Below, in pieces: positions 51,666 through 60,408 of a DNA stretch of 64,000 nt (within the stretch, counting starts at the first letter, position 1; every line of letters begins with the position of its first letter). The notes under the pieces were generated by a model. The model was not told the origin of the DNA. It made no database searches and was given only the letters and a program-made list of their open reading frames with translations. The position numbers were made by a program, and so were the translations under genes. Source of the stretch: Erysipelothrix anatis (GTDB lineage: Bacteria; Bacillota_I; Bacilli_A; Erysipelotrichales; Erysipelotrichaceae); the NCBI RefSeq assembly GCF_009828745.1, contig NZ_WTSX01000007.1, forward strand, positions 1-64,000, read 5' to 3'.

Positions 51666-52999
51666 TTCATTTCAAGAGTCCAATACGGTTTATTGACTTC
51701 CATGAGTGCATCTAAAACGGCTTTGGCTTTTTGCGGATCAACCACACTACGATTTAAGGTTAGTGCTTGGAGTGCTTTAGTATAATCACGCTCAATCCAT
51801 GACTCCACTGTTAACAATTCGTAAGCATATTGCCCTTCCATTAACCCTTTGTAGAACGGTTTAATGTCACCATAAGGTTTACATACTGGACCATTAGAGC
51901 CTAATCTTCCCGCAAGCTCAACAATTGCTTCTTGAGGGAAATTTGGAATTAATCCATTATTCGGAACCATAATCACGAACTCGTTGTTCAGATCATGCAG
52001 AATCGACTCCGCAATCTCAATCATCAAGTTACCGAAAACAGATCCAGTTAAAATTTCAAGATTACCGAGTGTATCTCGACCAACTGCTTGAGCACACAGT
52101 TCAAATACTTCTTTTTCACGACTATCTTTCGCTTCATCCGCACGAGTATATGTTGGATTACTTTCAGCAACTATTTCTTCTGGAAAGAAGTAATATTGAA
52201 GATAAGTGTTCGGTAAATATTCTGGGAAAAATTGAAGGTATTTATTGACTCGTTTATATGTTTCAAGCCATGATGCCGATCGTTGTTCAGCATTATAGGG
52301 TTTGAATTCATTATCTTTTAAGAACGCTTTTAAGACATCAAAATGTGAATTTCCGTCAGTATCATATATGTCCGTAAACCATCCAAAATGATTCAACCCA
52401 AAATAGGTTGCTCGTAAAGATTCCTGCGGAACATCTAGAATTTTTGCATATGAGCGCATCATTGAGTATGGCTGATCACAAAGGTTCAGCAATCGCTTAT
52501 CGTTCGGAAAGATTTTATGGAGAGCGAGAGCTACAATAGCCGCTGGATTCGTATAGTTTAAAATCCATGCGTCTTCATTAACAGCTCGTATGTCATGAAC
52601 CATTTCAACCATAGCACCGATGGATCGCATGCCATATGCAAAGCCACCCGGACCACATGTTTCCTGGCCAACAAGACCAAATTGTAATGGAATTTTCTCA
52701 TCCAAACTACGCATGTGAGTATCGCCAGCACGCATTTGTACGAGTACTGCATCCGCTTGTTGATAGGCAACTGCTTTATCGGTAGTAAAGATAACTTCGG
52801 TGTCCGGCATTTCTTGTGCCAACACCAATCGAATATAATCATCCATTTTACTCATACGATCATTGTTAATGTCGAAGAATACTACCTGTTTCAGTGGAAA
52901 ACGTTCTTTGTAGTCCACTATTGATCCTACAAGAGCGGGAGTTCTGGAACTTCCTGCCCCTACTATTGTGATTGAATATGCTTGTCTCACGATTATCAC
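51662..52999 (-). CDS. GH4 6-phospho-alpha-glucosidase-type glycosidase
   Basis: 445 residues, NAD/Mn-dependent. NAD-binding SITIVGAGSSRTPALVGS (9-26) and CDQP (Cys174, Asp175), the alpha-type variant of the metal motif in GH4. It would split maltose-6-phosphate or related alpha-glucosides delivered by the EIICB transporter whose gene ends at its start codon. It starts with GTG at 52999; a second GTG nine bases later is possible. Hydrolysis gives glucose and glucose-6-phosphate. Confidence 0.86.
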   Translation of the reverse strand: MIIVRQAYSITIVGAGSSRTPALVGSIVDYKERFPLKQVVFFDINNDRMSKMDDYIRLVLAQEMPDTEVIFTTDKAVAYQQADAVLVQMRAGDTHMRSLDEKIPLQFGLVGQETCGPGGFAYGMRSIGAMVEMVHDIRAVNEDAWILNYTNPAAIVALALHKIFPNDKRLLNLCDQPYSMMRSYAKILDVPQESLRATYFGLNHFGWFTDIYDTDGNSHFDVLKAFLKDNEFKPYNAEQRSASWLETYKRVNKYLQFFPEYLPNTYLQYYFFPEEIVAESNPTYTRADEAKDSREKEVFELCAQAVGRDTLGNLEILTGSVFGNLMIEIAESILHDLNNEFVIMVPNNGLIPNFPQEAIVELAGRLGSNGPVCKPYGDIKPFYKGLMEGQYAYELLTVESWIERDYTKALQALTLNRSVVDPQKAKAVLDALMEVNKPYWTLEMK

Positions 53000-54552
53000 T
53001 ACTTTCTAATTTCATCATCTACTGCATTACGCACAAACTCTACTAATGGACCAAATACAATATGTATATGGTTTTTTGAAGGAAGGAAAATACCTGTCGT
53101 TCCAGATTCCTTCAAGATATCATTGTTAATTAATTGGGTATCTACAACATCAATGCGAAGTCGAGTAATACAGTTATCAACATGGGCAATATTTCCGCTT
53201 CCACCGAGCCCTTCAACTACTAATTCAGCAATTCGTTTATAATTTTTCTCTTTGATAAGTGTATTGTCGAGATTTTGTTCATCTTCACGTCCCGGTGTCT
53301 TAATATCAAACTTGAGAATGTACCAACGGAATACAAAATACATGACGACCGCCATCACTAATCCCACTAAAACAAAGTAAATCCATTGTGTATCTTCATA
53401 CATTAATCCAAAGATTGCAAAATCGAAGATAGTTCCACGAATATAACCAATCGCAACATTGAAGAGTGGTAGGATTGCTGCACTTATACCGATTATGAGT
53501 GCATAGATTACATATAAGAATGGAGCTATAAACACGAATGTGAATTCAAGAGGCTCAGTGACGTTTCCAAGCAACGCTGTCATCCATAAAGTAATCAGTA
53601 ATGGTTTTACAAATTTTTTGTTTTCTGGTTTTGCTGTATGATACATCGCCAATGAAATTGCTGGGAAAGCAAACAACGTAACCAACATTTGTTGCTGAGC
53701 CATGAAACGTGTAAGGCTCGGCATCATTGACCAATATTCGCTGTTAGGTCCAAGATTGAATAGAATTTCTTGCATCGCAGGAACAACACCAACAAAGGTT
53801 GTACCATTAATGACATATGTTCCACCAGCTTCGGTAAAGCGGAACATTGCATTCCAGATATGGTGTAAACCAAATGGAATGAACAAGCGTTCTCCACCTG
53901 CTGTAAAGAGTGGTCCGAGTGGACTAAGAATGACAACCGATAGATGCGTTAACATCTGGACAAAGAACTGCCACACAAATGGAATTAACAAACCAAATCC
54001 AATCATAAGTGCTGATGTAATAATTGGAACAGATTTTTTTCCACCAAAGAAGGCAAACGCAATCGGTAATTCTAAGTTGTAGAATTTGTCAGTAGCCCAT
54101 GCTGCCATTAATCCGGCAAAGATTCCACCTGCTGTGTTCAAGTTCATGGTTTGAACACCGAGCACTTTGATTTGCCCCATTTGTGAGATAAGTTCTGGAT
54201 CTGCTAAATTTCCAGTAACCGTGAGCCATACGCTCATCGTAATGATAAGGACTAAATAGGCAACAACGGATGCAAAGACCGCGATCCCCTTATCGCGCTT
54301 ACTCATACCATATGCAACCCCCATTGCAAATAGTAATGGAATGTTGTCAAAGACAACACTCATAATCGTGCGTGTGCTTTTCAGAGTTGTTTGAATTACT
54401 TCATTTCCGAGAAATGGTAATTTATCAATCATGTACGGTTGTACGAACGCACCACTAATACCAAGAATCATTCCAACCGGAGCTAAAACTCCAATTGGAA
54501 GAAGCAGTGATCGACCAAATGTCTGAATTTGCTTACTATACTTCTTGAACAT
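52999..54552 (-). CDS. PTS EIICB component, glucose/maltose family
   Basis: 517 residues. An EIIC domain of ten hydrophobic segments (LLLPIGVLAPVGMILGISG start; HHIWNAMFRF, TEPLEFTFVFIAPFLYVIYA) followed by an EIIB domain whose active Cys461 lies in DNCITRLR. No EIIA domain, which is encoded at 50020. Imports and phosphorylates an alpha-glucoside, probably maltose, given the GH4 gene. An AGGAGGAAGA site supports the start. Confidence 0.9.
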   Translation of the reverse strand: MFKKYSKQIQTFGRSLLLPIGVLAPVGMILGISGAFVQPYMIDKLPFLGNEVIQTTLKSTRTIMSVVFDNIPLLFAMGVAYGMSKRDKGIAVFASVVAYLVLIITMSVWLTVTGNLADPELISQMGQIKVLGVQTMNLNTAGGIFAGLMAAWATDKFYNLELPIAFAFFGGKKSVPIITSALMIGFGLLIPFVWQFFVQMLTHLSVVILSPLGPLFTAGGERLFIPFGLHHIWNAMFRFTEAGGTYVINGTTFVGVVPAMQEILFNLGPNSEYWSMMPSLTRFMAQQQMLVTLFAFPAISLAMYHTAKPENKKFVKPLLITLWMTALLGNVTEPLEFTFVFIAPFLYVIYALIIGISAAILPLFNVAIGYIRGTIFDFAIFGLMYEDTQWIYFVLVGLVMAVVMYFVFRWYILKFDIKTPGREDEQNLDNTLIKEKNYKRIAELVVEGLGGSGNIAHVDNCITRLRIDVVDTQLINNDILKESGTTGIFLPSKNHIHIVFGPLVEFVRNAVDDEIRK

Positions 54553-54646
54553 CTTCTTCCTCCTGTAACGTATATCACGTTTCTAAGACCATAATACAAA
54601 ACTTCGTAACCGCTTACTCTTTAATTCTCACGGAATTGGACGCATT

Positions 54647-54682
54647 AGAAAACCTAGGTCGTGTCTTGCGACCTAGGTCGGA
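54647..54682 (-). terminator. terminator of the RpiR gene
   Basis: Perfect 9-bp stem CCTAGGTCG/CGACCTAGG (54653-54661, 54669-54677) with TTTT on the minus strand; the RpiR stop codon lies within it. Confidence 0.82.
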
Positions 54683-55416
54683 TTTTTCTGATACAAAATT
54701 TCGTTTGCGAGCATCTCGACAATCATAAACATCCCAACTCGAGATATTCCATCATTCGTTGCTGTAGCCACTGAATCTGATGCAGTGTACAGATTAATAT
54801 CAGACATTCTAGCAAGAACATTATGTGTGAACGATGTAATGGAAATGATAGGAACATTTCGTGACTTAACAATTTTAGCTGCTTCTACTATTTTTCGTGT
54901 TTCTCCTGATAATGAAATTAAAATAATTACTTCACGAGGATCAATTGTCGGCGTGATAATTGATAGCAAATTATAATCATCTAGAATAATACATTTTAAT
55001 CCAATAGTTAATAATAAATGATTAAGATGCTGTGCAACTGATTTTGATGTTCCTCTTGCAGCAATATAAACCGTTTTAGCATTTAGTATTGCTTCAGCAG
55101 ATTTTTGTAAATTACTGTAGTTCACTAAGTTACCCGTCATTTTTGTTAGCGCAATGACTGAATCGTTGAAAGCCTCCGTCGTAATATGCTCATGTTGAGA
55201 CGCATTGTAGGTCTTAATGTAGTACTTTAGATCCGAAAAACCCGAAAAACCTAGCTTCTGAGACATTGTAATTACAACTGTTTTTGAGGTTAATGATTTA
55301 TCAGCCAATTCATTAATATTGATGGTTTCTACCTCATGCATATTTTGCACAATGTAATTACATACACGGCGTTCACTTTCAGTTAAGGTATCAAATTTTT
55401 CTATTATCCGATTCAT
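54673..55416 (-). CDS. MurR/RpiR family regulator of the PTS operon
   Basis: 247 residues. HTH (NINELADKSLTSKTVVITMSQKLGF, about 36-60) and SIS domain (VYIAARGTSKSVAQHLNHLL near 115; VIILISLSGETRKIVEAAK near 165). It stands directly upstream of the PTS/GH4 operon on the same strand, separated by a terminator, and probably senses a sugar phosphate made by this pathway. AAAGGATC site at its start. Confidence 0.86.
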   Translation of the reverse strand: MNRIIEKFDTLTESERRVCNYIVQNMHEVETININELADKSLTSKTVVITMSQKLGFSGFSDLKYYIKTYNASQHEHITTEAFNDSVIALTKMTGNLVNYSNLQKSAEAILNAKTVYIAARGTSKSVAQHLNHLLLTIGLKCIILDDYNLLSIITPTIDPREVIILISLSGETRKIVEAAKIVKSRNVPIISITSFTHNVLARMSDINLYTASDSVATATNDGISRVGMFMIVEMLANEILYQKNPT

Positions 55417-55513
55417 AGTAGATCCTTTCTTGTTACGTATTTATTGTGTCAATCATACTATGTCTCCAACAGTCATGCAATGAAATTCGATAGCGGTTAC
55501 ATTCATTTTTATT

Positions 55514-57178
55514 TTAGTCTTCATGTGCGACCATGTCATTAATCAATGATTGCTTCTTATATTTGATTTGGAGACATATAACCGTTGCTCCAATAATTGT
55601 GAAGCATACAGAAATCGCTAAGAATGCGTACGTAACCGAGTAAATCCCCATGACAGTAATTAGTGCACCTGCAACGATATACCCCACCAAGCAATAGATT
55701 ATAGTTGGTATTATTGTTTTGTAGATGATATACCTTACGCGATATCCCAATTTCAGATAAATAGCATTTCGATATGCTTTTTTATCAATATCCATAATTG
55801 CACTGCTCGTAAAGGTGAATTGTACAAATATTAAGAAAACCAACGCTAACACTAACCAAAAATATGCAATTTTCAATGCAGCTTGATGCGTCTTCGTTAC
55901 TGAGTCTTTAATATCTACAGCTTCATGTTTTAACGAGCTCATCGATATCTTTTTAATCTTGAACTCTAGTTCCGATATGTCCATATTTTTGACATAAAGA
56001 TTATTATAGATTGCTTCATGATATTTAAGCGTATCGTCGCGAATTAAACGCGGATTGAACGGTGCAATGATACTTTTATTTACCGTTGTTGATTTAAAGT
56101 CACTTGGTGCTAAAACAGTTTCTCCTGCTTTCATAATACCTACAACCTGATACGTATTTCCCATCATTTGATACATTTGATCAATGACTAATTTGTCGGA
56201 CAAATCAGCTCCAATCAAAACTGGGATTGGTTCTCTAATGCTTGTAAAATCGTCATCTTTGATCATTCTTCCTGAAGCGACTTGAATCTCATTGGCTTTC
56301 ATTACATACTCACTGGAACTGTAGTAATGATCAACTTTCACTTTAAGGGTTGACGATGCACTACCAGCAGGTTCATAAAAAGTAAACATATCCTGTTCGT
56401 GGTCAATAAGCATTGCTCTAAAATTATTAAGAAACGATGCATTCTCTTCTGGTGTCTGCTTACGTAGTTTATGAACGAACATATTGTTAGGACCGCTATC
56501 TTCGATCAAGCGTATAGCATGTAGGTTTTCATTATTACTGTACTGCTGATATGCTTTTGTATCTTTTAATTTATTTTCAAGCACAGTTGCAAAGAACGCA
56601 ATTACCACTAAGGTTAATGTTACTTGCATGATATTTAATCCAGCAGTAAACGATTTCGATATATAACGCATGGATTCGGAGCTTACGTGCTCGTCTGGCT
56701 TATCAATCTCAATCAAAATTTTGGTTATTCCCCATAGTGTAGCAACGCTTTCTATCACGATAGCAACCATTCCACTAATCACTACGGTACTTACAACTGG
56801 ACGAATTATGATGAAGAACAGCATAAATGCGCCTGCAAAACTAGATAGATAATGTATGATTATTTTTCGAACCATGTACCTCCGTTGTTCACAGAGACTG
56901 TATCCAACGAGCCGTTGTACCTTATAGATATCCTTTGTTATAAAAATCCAATACTCTAAAACTTTGAAGAAAAACAAACCTGCAGATGCTATCACTAAAA
57001 CAATCAAAAGAGAAAGGAGCTTCTGTTCACTTATAAACGTAAATATTGAACACGAACTTCGAGCTATAGAGTCTCTAGTGCAGTGCTTCACACCAAGATG
57101 AATGAGCGCATACGTTGATGTGATAACTACACTTGAAACTATTAAATTACTAATCCATAATCCTATATGTTTTTTCAT
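55514..57178 (-). CDS. bacteriocin-associated FtsX-like membrane protein, module 2
   Basis: 554 residues from ATG at 57178 behind GGGAGAAAAT. Same plan as the protein at 47119: about four N-terminal spans, an outer domain (including MIKDDDFTSIREPIPVLIGADLSDKLVIDQMYQ and YQVVGIMKAGETV), and about three to four C-terminal spans. Sequence blocks such as HCTRDSIARSSCSIFTFISEQ correspond to HQSKSTPPQVCTMQSYIMEQ in the other copy. No ATPase gene follows, so it may borrow that at 46427. Confidence 0.78.
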   Translation of the reverse strand: MKKHIGLWISNLIVSSVVITSTYALIHLGVKHCTRDSIARSSCSIFTFISEQKLLSLLIVLVIASAGLFFFKVLEYWIFITKDIYKVQRLVGYSLCEQRRYMVRKIIIHYLSSFAGAFMLFFIIIRPVVSTVVISGMVAIVIESVATLWGITKILIEIDKPDEHVSSESMRYISKSFTAGLNIMQVTLTLVVIAFFATVLENKLKDTKAYQQYSNNENLHAIRLIEDSGPNNMFVHKLRKQTPEENASFLNNFRAMLIDHEQDMFTFYEPAGSASSTLKVKVDHYYSSSEYVMKANEIQVASGRMIKDDDFTSIREPIPVLIGADLSDKLVIDQMYQMMGNTYQVVGIMKAGETVLAPSDFKSTTVNKSIIAPFNPRLIRDDTLKYHEAIYNNLYVKNMDISELEFKIKKISMSSLKHEAVDIKDSVTKTHQAALKIAYFWLVLALVFLIFVQFTFTSSAIMDIDKKAYRNAIYLKLGYRVRYIIYKTIIPTIIYCLVGYIVAGALITVMGIYSVTYAFLAISVCFTIIGATVICLQIKYKKQSLINDMVAHED

Positions 57179-57213
57179 ATTTTCTCCCAAAAGTCATTCT
57201 ACGTTCAGATTAT

Positions 57214-57510
57214 CTAATCATCTGCATCGCCACCATATTCACATGTTTGGTCGAAGCGTCCAACAATCCAGGTATGAACCGAATCACCTTCATTTGGAAA
57301 ATATTTTGTGTTGGTATGTCGTCGATTCCCCATTTTTACCCATGTCCGTATATATTCGTAGTTTGGACTATAGACGGTTGTCTTGGAATTGCACGCTTTG
57401 CCAGCAAAATCTATGTTCGACCATCCTTCGTTATACCAACCACTATCTGCTGAAATATGTCCTGTCATCATTGTTAATAGCAAGCAACTTATTATCACAT
57501 TTTTTTTCAT
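57214..57510 (-). CDS. secreted bacteriocin-like peptide precursor 2
   Basis: 98 residues. Signal peptide about 1-21 (ends GHISA), mature part about 77 residues with two Cys (KACNSKTT, DQTCEYGG). It shares CNSKTT, RTWVKMG, RRHTNTKYFP, GDSVHTWIVGR with the peptide at 48847; the C-terminus is acidic (GGDADD) where the other is basic (SESKR). Aromatic and Gly-rich N-terminus (DSGWYNEGW). AGAGAGGTGAG site before the ATG. Followed by a paralogous membrane protein. Function as a bacteriocin is inferred from gene arrangement. Confidence 0.68.
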   Translation of the reverse strand: MKKNVIISCLLLTMMTGHISADSGWYNEGWSNIDFAGKACNSKTTVYSPNYEYIRTWVKMGNRRHTNTKYFPNEGDSVHTWIVGRFDQTCEYGGDADD

Positions 57511-57649
57511 AACTCACCTCTCTAGTATCAAATATGTTCTTTCTAATCTTTTTCCTTTCGTATATTATCATGTTCCCAATGTATAACATTCGCAAAATGT
57601 CTTTGAGGCACTTTTTTGTGATTAAGTGGTTTATTCCTATGTTCAATCA

Positions 57650-57674
57650 TAAAAAAACACACCTTTCGGTGTGC
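57650..57674 (-). terminator. GntR gene terminator
   Basis: Stem CACACC/GGTGTG with TTTC loop and seven T on the minus strand, just after the stop at 57676. Confidence 0.8.
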
Positions 57675-57675
57675 T

Positions 57676-58380
57676 TTAAGAATTAAAAACAGTTTGATAA
57701 AGCTTGAAACTTGATGTTTGATAATATGAACTCCCGGAATTAAAGGGCGTCCCATTCTCCATGTATGCGATAACTTCCATTTTGATTAAAGGATCACCGA
57801 CTGCAATGTTAAGTTGCTCCGATAACGATGCGTCAGCAAGAATTGCTTGAAGTGACTGATCAGCATAATCGAATTGAATACCTCTTGACTCTAGTAGCGC
57901 ATAGAGCGATCCACTTAGATCCTCTTCGACAAGACTTCCTACAAGTTTTTCTGGAAAGTACACATGTTCACAGACAATTGGAACATCATCGGCACATCGT
58001 GTTCGTCTAACCTCCCATACAGGATCTCCAACCATAATTTGTAACTGATGTGCAATACCTTCATTTGCAAAAATACGACGCAGCTCAACATCTTTAGAGG
58101 AAGGTGTTTCGTTGCGACGAAGTACTTCCCGTGTGAATCCAACACCATTACGAAATTCTTTATATGATGGCATACTTCGAACAAAAGTACCTCGTCCGTG
58201 TTGTCGATATAAAACCCGCTCACTTACAAGTTCATCAATCGCCCGCCGAACTGTAACTCGTGAAATATTAAGGATTTCTGCTAGCTCATTCTCTGAGTCA
58301 ATCATTTGATGTGCCTTGTAGAAACCTGAATCTATCCTTTGATTAATATAGTCTATTACGACTTCATATTTGTTTTTCAT
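57676..58380 (-). CDS. GntR/HutC-family transcriptional regulator (UTRA domain)
   Basis: 234 residues from ATG at 58380. Winged-helix domain (QMIDSENELAEILNISRVTVRRAIDELVSERVLYRQHGRGTFV, about 25-68) and a UTRA ligand domain with VWEVRRTRCADDVPIVCEHVYFP and the C-terminal YYQTSSFKLYQ. Upstream starts would overlap the promoter. A -10 TATAAT lies six bases before the ATG and no ribosome site is visible, so a leaderless message is likely. It is divergent from the ceramidase-like gene and probably acts on the palindrome between them. Confidence 0.88.
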   Translation of the reverse strand: MKNKYEVVIDYINQRIDSGFYKAHQMIDSENELAEILNISRVTVRRAIDELVSERVLYRQHGRGTFVRSMPSYKEFRNGVGFTREVLRRNETPSSKDVELRRIFANEGIAHQLQIMVGDPVWEVRRTRCADDVPIVCEHVYFPEKLVGSLVEEDLSGSLYALLESRGIQFDYADQSLQAILADASLSEQLNIAVGDPLIKMEVIAYMENGTPFNSGSSYYQTSSFKLYQTVFNS

Positions 58381-58386
58381 AGACCT

Positions 58387-58415
58387 ATTATAGCAACCCT
58401 TCTTCGACACTTCAA
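58387..58415 (-). promoter_or_regulatory. gntR promoter (leaderless type)
   Basis: TTGAAG at 58410-58415, 17-base spacer and perfect TATAAT at 58387-58392 on the minus strand; the expected transcription start coincides with the ATG at 58380. Confidence 0.7.
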
Positions 58416-58417
58416 GT

Positions 58418-58437
58418 CAACTTGTATTGACAAGTTG
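58418..58437. promoter_or_regulatory. palindromic GntR-type operator
   Basis: Perfect 8-bp inverted repeat CAACTTGT-ATTG-ACAAGTTG. It overlaps the -35 of the plus-strand promoter and lies just upstream of the -35 of gntR, so one bound dimer could control both. Confidence 0.7.
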
Positions 58438-58455
58438 AAAACAACTGTATATGAT
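58427..58455 (+). promoter_or_regulatory. promoter of the ceramidase-like/SIS operon
   Basis: Perfect TTGACA at 58427-58432, 17-base spacer, TATGAT at 58450-58455. Confidence 0.75.
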
Positions 58456-58473
58456 GATTTTAGGAGGTACTTT

Positions 58474-59655
58474 ATGAGAATAGGTTCCGCAGTAAATTCC
58501 ATTGTTCCGCATGAACTTTTACCTTTATCCGGTTACATGGGTCACCGCCCATCTTTAGGTAGTCATGATTCTTTAAATGCAACAGTAGTCATTATCGATA
58601 CACATATCTTTGTATCACTAGACCTAATTGGTATTGACGATAATCTTTATCGTAATATTAAGCGCAAGTTACCCGATCAATACACAATCTCTATTTTTGC
58701 ATCACACACCCATGCAGGTCCGGTTGGTACATTAGATACATCATCCGTGCTCCACGGAATGCAAAATGTCTTTCAAGATATAGATCATACTTACCTTGAG
58801 TTTGTGACACGGCAAGTCCTCGATGCTATCGACAAATCTCTATCTTCGATGGAACCATTTGAAGCAACGTTTGCTGAAGGGGCTATTGAGAATTTGTGGA
58901 CACATCGTATCAATCCTCAAAATACAATCAACAATTCATTATGGTTTATTGAGTTTAAAACATCCACGAAGACAACTATGATGCTTTCTTTCCCTTGTCA
59001 TCCAACTGTTTTAAACAATCAAAATCAACTGTATAGTAAAGATCTTCTCTATGGTCTTGATCTTGCGAAAGATATAGATATTCTCTTGTTTATGAATGGA
59101 CCTTCGGCTGATATAAGCACCCGATTCACCCGACAGGAATCCTCATATTCCGAAATCGAGCGAATGGGACACATATTGTGGAAACAGATTATTAAACTGA
59201 GATCCTCAGCTGTTCCTTTCACACTGAACCATATTGATGTCGTTGACTTCTATTATGATTTGAAAACTAAATCACAATCTTCGAATCACAACCTTCAAAT
59301 TGAACAACTCCAATTAGCGTATAAACAATCCGAAAATCCACACATACTTACCCAATTAGATGGATTAATACTTGAACGGAGTTTCCTATCATCGAATCCA
59401 CCTTCCGTAATTCCCATACATCTTCAAATTATCGAGCTCGAGAATTTACGTATCGTGGCAATACCCGCAGAACTATCACACGCTTTTACCTTAGACAATA
59501 CAAAGATTGTGACACTTGCTAACGGATATTTATCCTATTTCACTTCATGCGAATCCTTTGACCAAAAAACCTATGAATCGTATGCTAGTGTAATTGATCG
59601 TGGTGAGGCAGAACGCATGATACATTTTATAAAAAATACTATGGAGGCACATTAA
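58474..59655 (+). CDS. neutral/alkaline ceramidase-like hydrolase domain protein
   Basis: 393 residues from ATG at 58474, seven bases after AGGAGG; longer readings start inside the promoter. The opening IGSAVNSIVPHELLPLSGYMGHRP and FASHTHAGPVGTLD, with SFPCHPTVLNN and MNGPSADISTRF, follow the N-terminal ceramidase-like fold (zinc His in SHTHAG and CHP). No signal peptide, so it acts in the cytoplasm, unlike secreted ceramidases. Coupled with a SIS protein and a GntR regulator, it more likely works on an amino-sugar or amide substrate than on lipid (inference). Confidence 0.75.
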   Translation: MRIGSAVNSIVPHELLPLSGYMGHRPSLGSHDSLNATVVIIDTHIFVSLDLIGIDDNLYRNIKRKLPDQYTISIFASHTHAGPVGTLDTSSVLHGMQNVFQDIDHTYLEFVTRQVLDAIDKSLSSMEPFEATFAEGAIENLWTHRINPQNTINNSLWFIEFKTSTKTTMMLSFPCHPTVLNNQNQLYSKDLLYGLDLAKDIDILLFMNGPSADISTRFTRQESSYSEIERMGHILWKQIIKLRSSAVPFTLNHIDVVDFYYDLKTKSQSSNHNLQIEQLQLAYKQSENPHILTQLDGLILERSFLSSNPPSVIPIHLQIIELENLRIVAIPAELSHAFTLDNTKIVTLANGYLSYFTSCESFDQKTYESYASVIDRGEAERMIHFIKNTMEAH

Positions 59656-60375
59656 ATGCAAACACACACTTATCTTGACTACATAAACAAAACTATCAAT
59701 GAACTCGCAGCAACTCAAACACCAGCAATTGATGCGGCAAGCGTATGCATTGCAGATGCACTTGCTCGCGAAAATCGCGTCTTCGCTTTTGGGAGTGGTC
59801 ACTCTCATATGATTGCCGAAGAGTTCTATGCGCGTGCTGGGGGACTTGCACCGATTGAAGCAATTTTACCACCAGAACTTATGCTTCACGGTACCGTCGG
59901 AAAAAGCACTCAAATAGAACGCATCTCTGGTTATGCCAAACCAATACTTGAACTTCATAATCCTCGCGCTGGAGATGTTATTATTGTTACATCCAATTCT
60001 GGTAGAAATAATGTACCAGTTGAAATGTGCTTAGAGGCCAAAGCCTTAGGAATGCATGTTATTGCAATTACATCCTTGAAACACTCAAGTCACACCACAT
60101 CCCGTCATGAGAGTGGCCTTCGAATGTTTGAAATCGCAGATATTACCATTGATAATCTTTCACCCGCAGGCGATGCTGCATTCTACATCGAAGGATTCGA
60201 AACCCCAACCGGTGCCTTAAGTAATATTATCGGTTTAACGATTGCACAGACACTTGTTGTGAATGTTGTAGACGAGCTTGTGCGTAAAAGTATCGTTCCA
60301 CCCGTATTCAAGAGTTCAAACTTAGACGGTGCCGACGCCTATAATGACGCTTTGTTTGATACTTATCTACGTTAG
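59656..60375 (+). CDS. SIS-domain sugar-isomerase-like protein (UPF0309 type)
   Basis: 239 residues. The SIS signatures are VFAFGSGHSHMIAEEFYARAGGLAP (about 37-61) and VIIVTSNSGRNNVPVEMCLEAKALG (about 110-134), followed by TSLKHSSHTTSRHESG and DGADAYND, as in the UPF0309/YhfI-like group. Likely acts on phosphorylated amino sugars. It starts at the base after the stop of the ceramidase-like gene and has an ATGGAGG site upstream; same operon. Confidence 0.85.
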   Translation: MQTHTYLDYINKTINELAATQTPAIDAASVCIADALARENRVFAFGSGHSHMIAEEFYARAGGLAPIEAILPPELMLHGTVGKSTQIERISGYAKPILELHNPRAGDVIIVTSNSGRNNVPVEMCLEAKALGMHVIAITSLKHSSHTTSRHESGLRMFEIADITIDNLSPAGDAAFYIEGFETPTGALSNIIGLTIAQTLVVNVVDELVRKSIVPPVFKSSNLDGADAYNDALFDTYLR

Positions 60376-60378
60376 AAT

Positions 60379-60408
60379 ATAAAAAGGGAATTTGAATTCC
60401 CTTTTTAT
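60379..60408. terminator. bidirectional terminator
   Basis: Perfect 12-bp stem AAAAAGGGAATT/AATTCCCTTTTT with a 2-base loop between the SIS and peptidase E genes. Confidence 0.82.
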
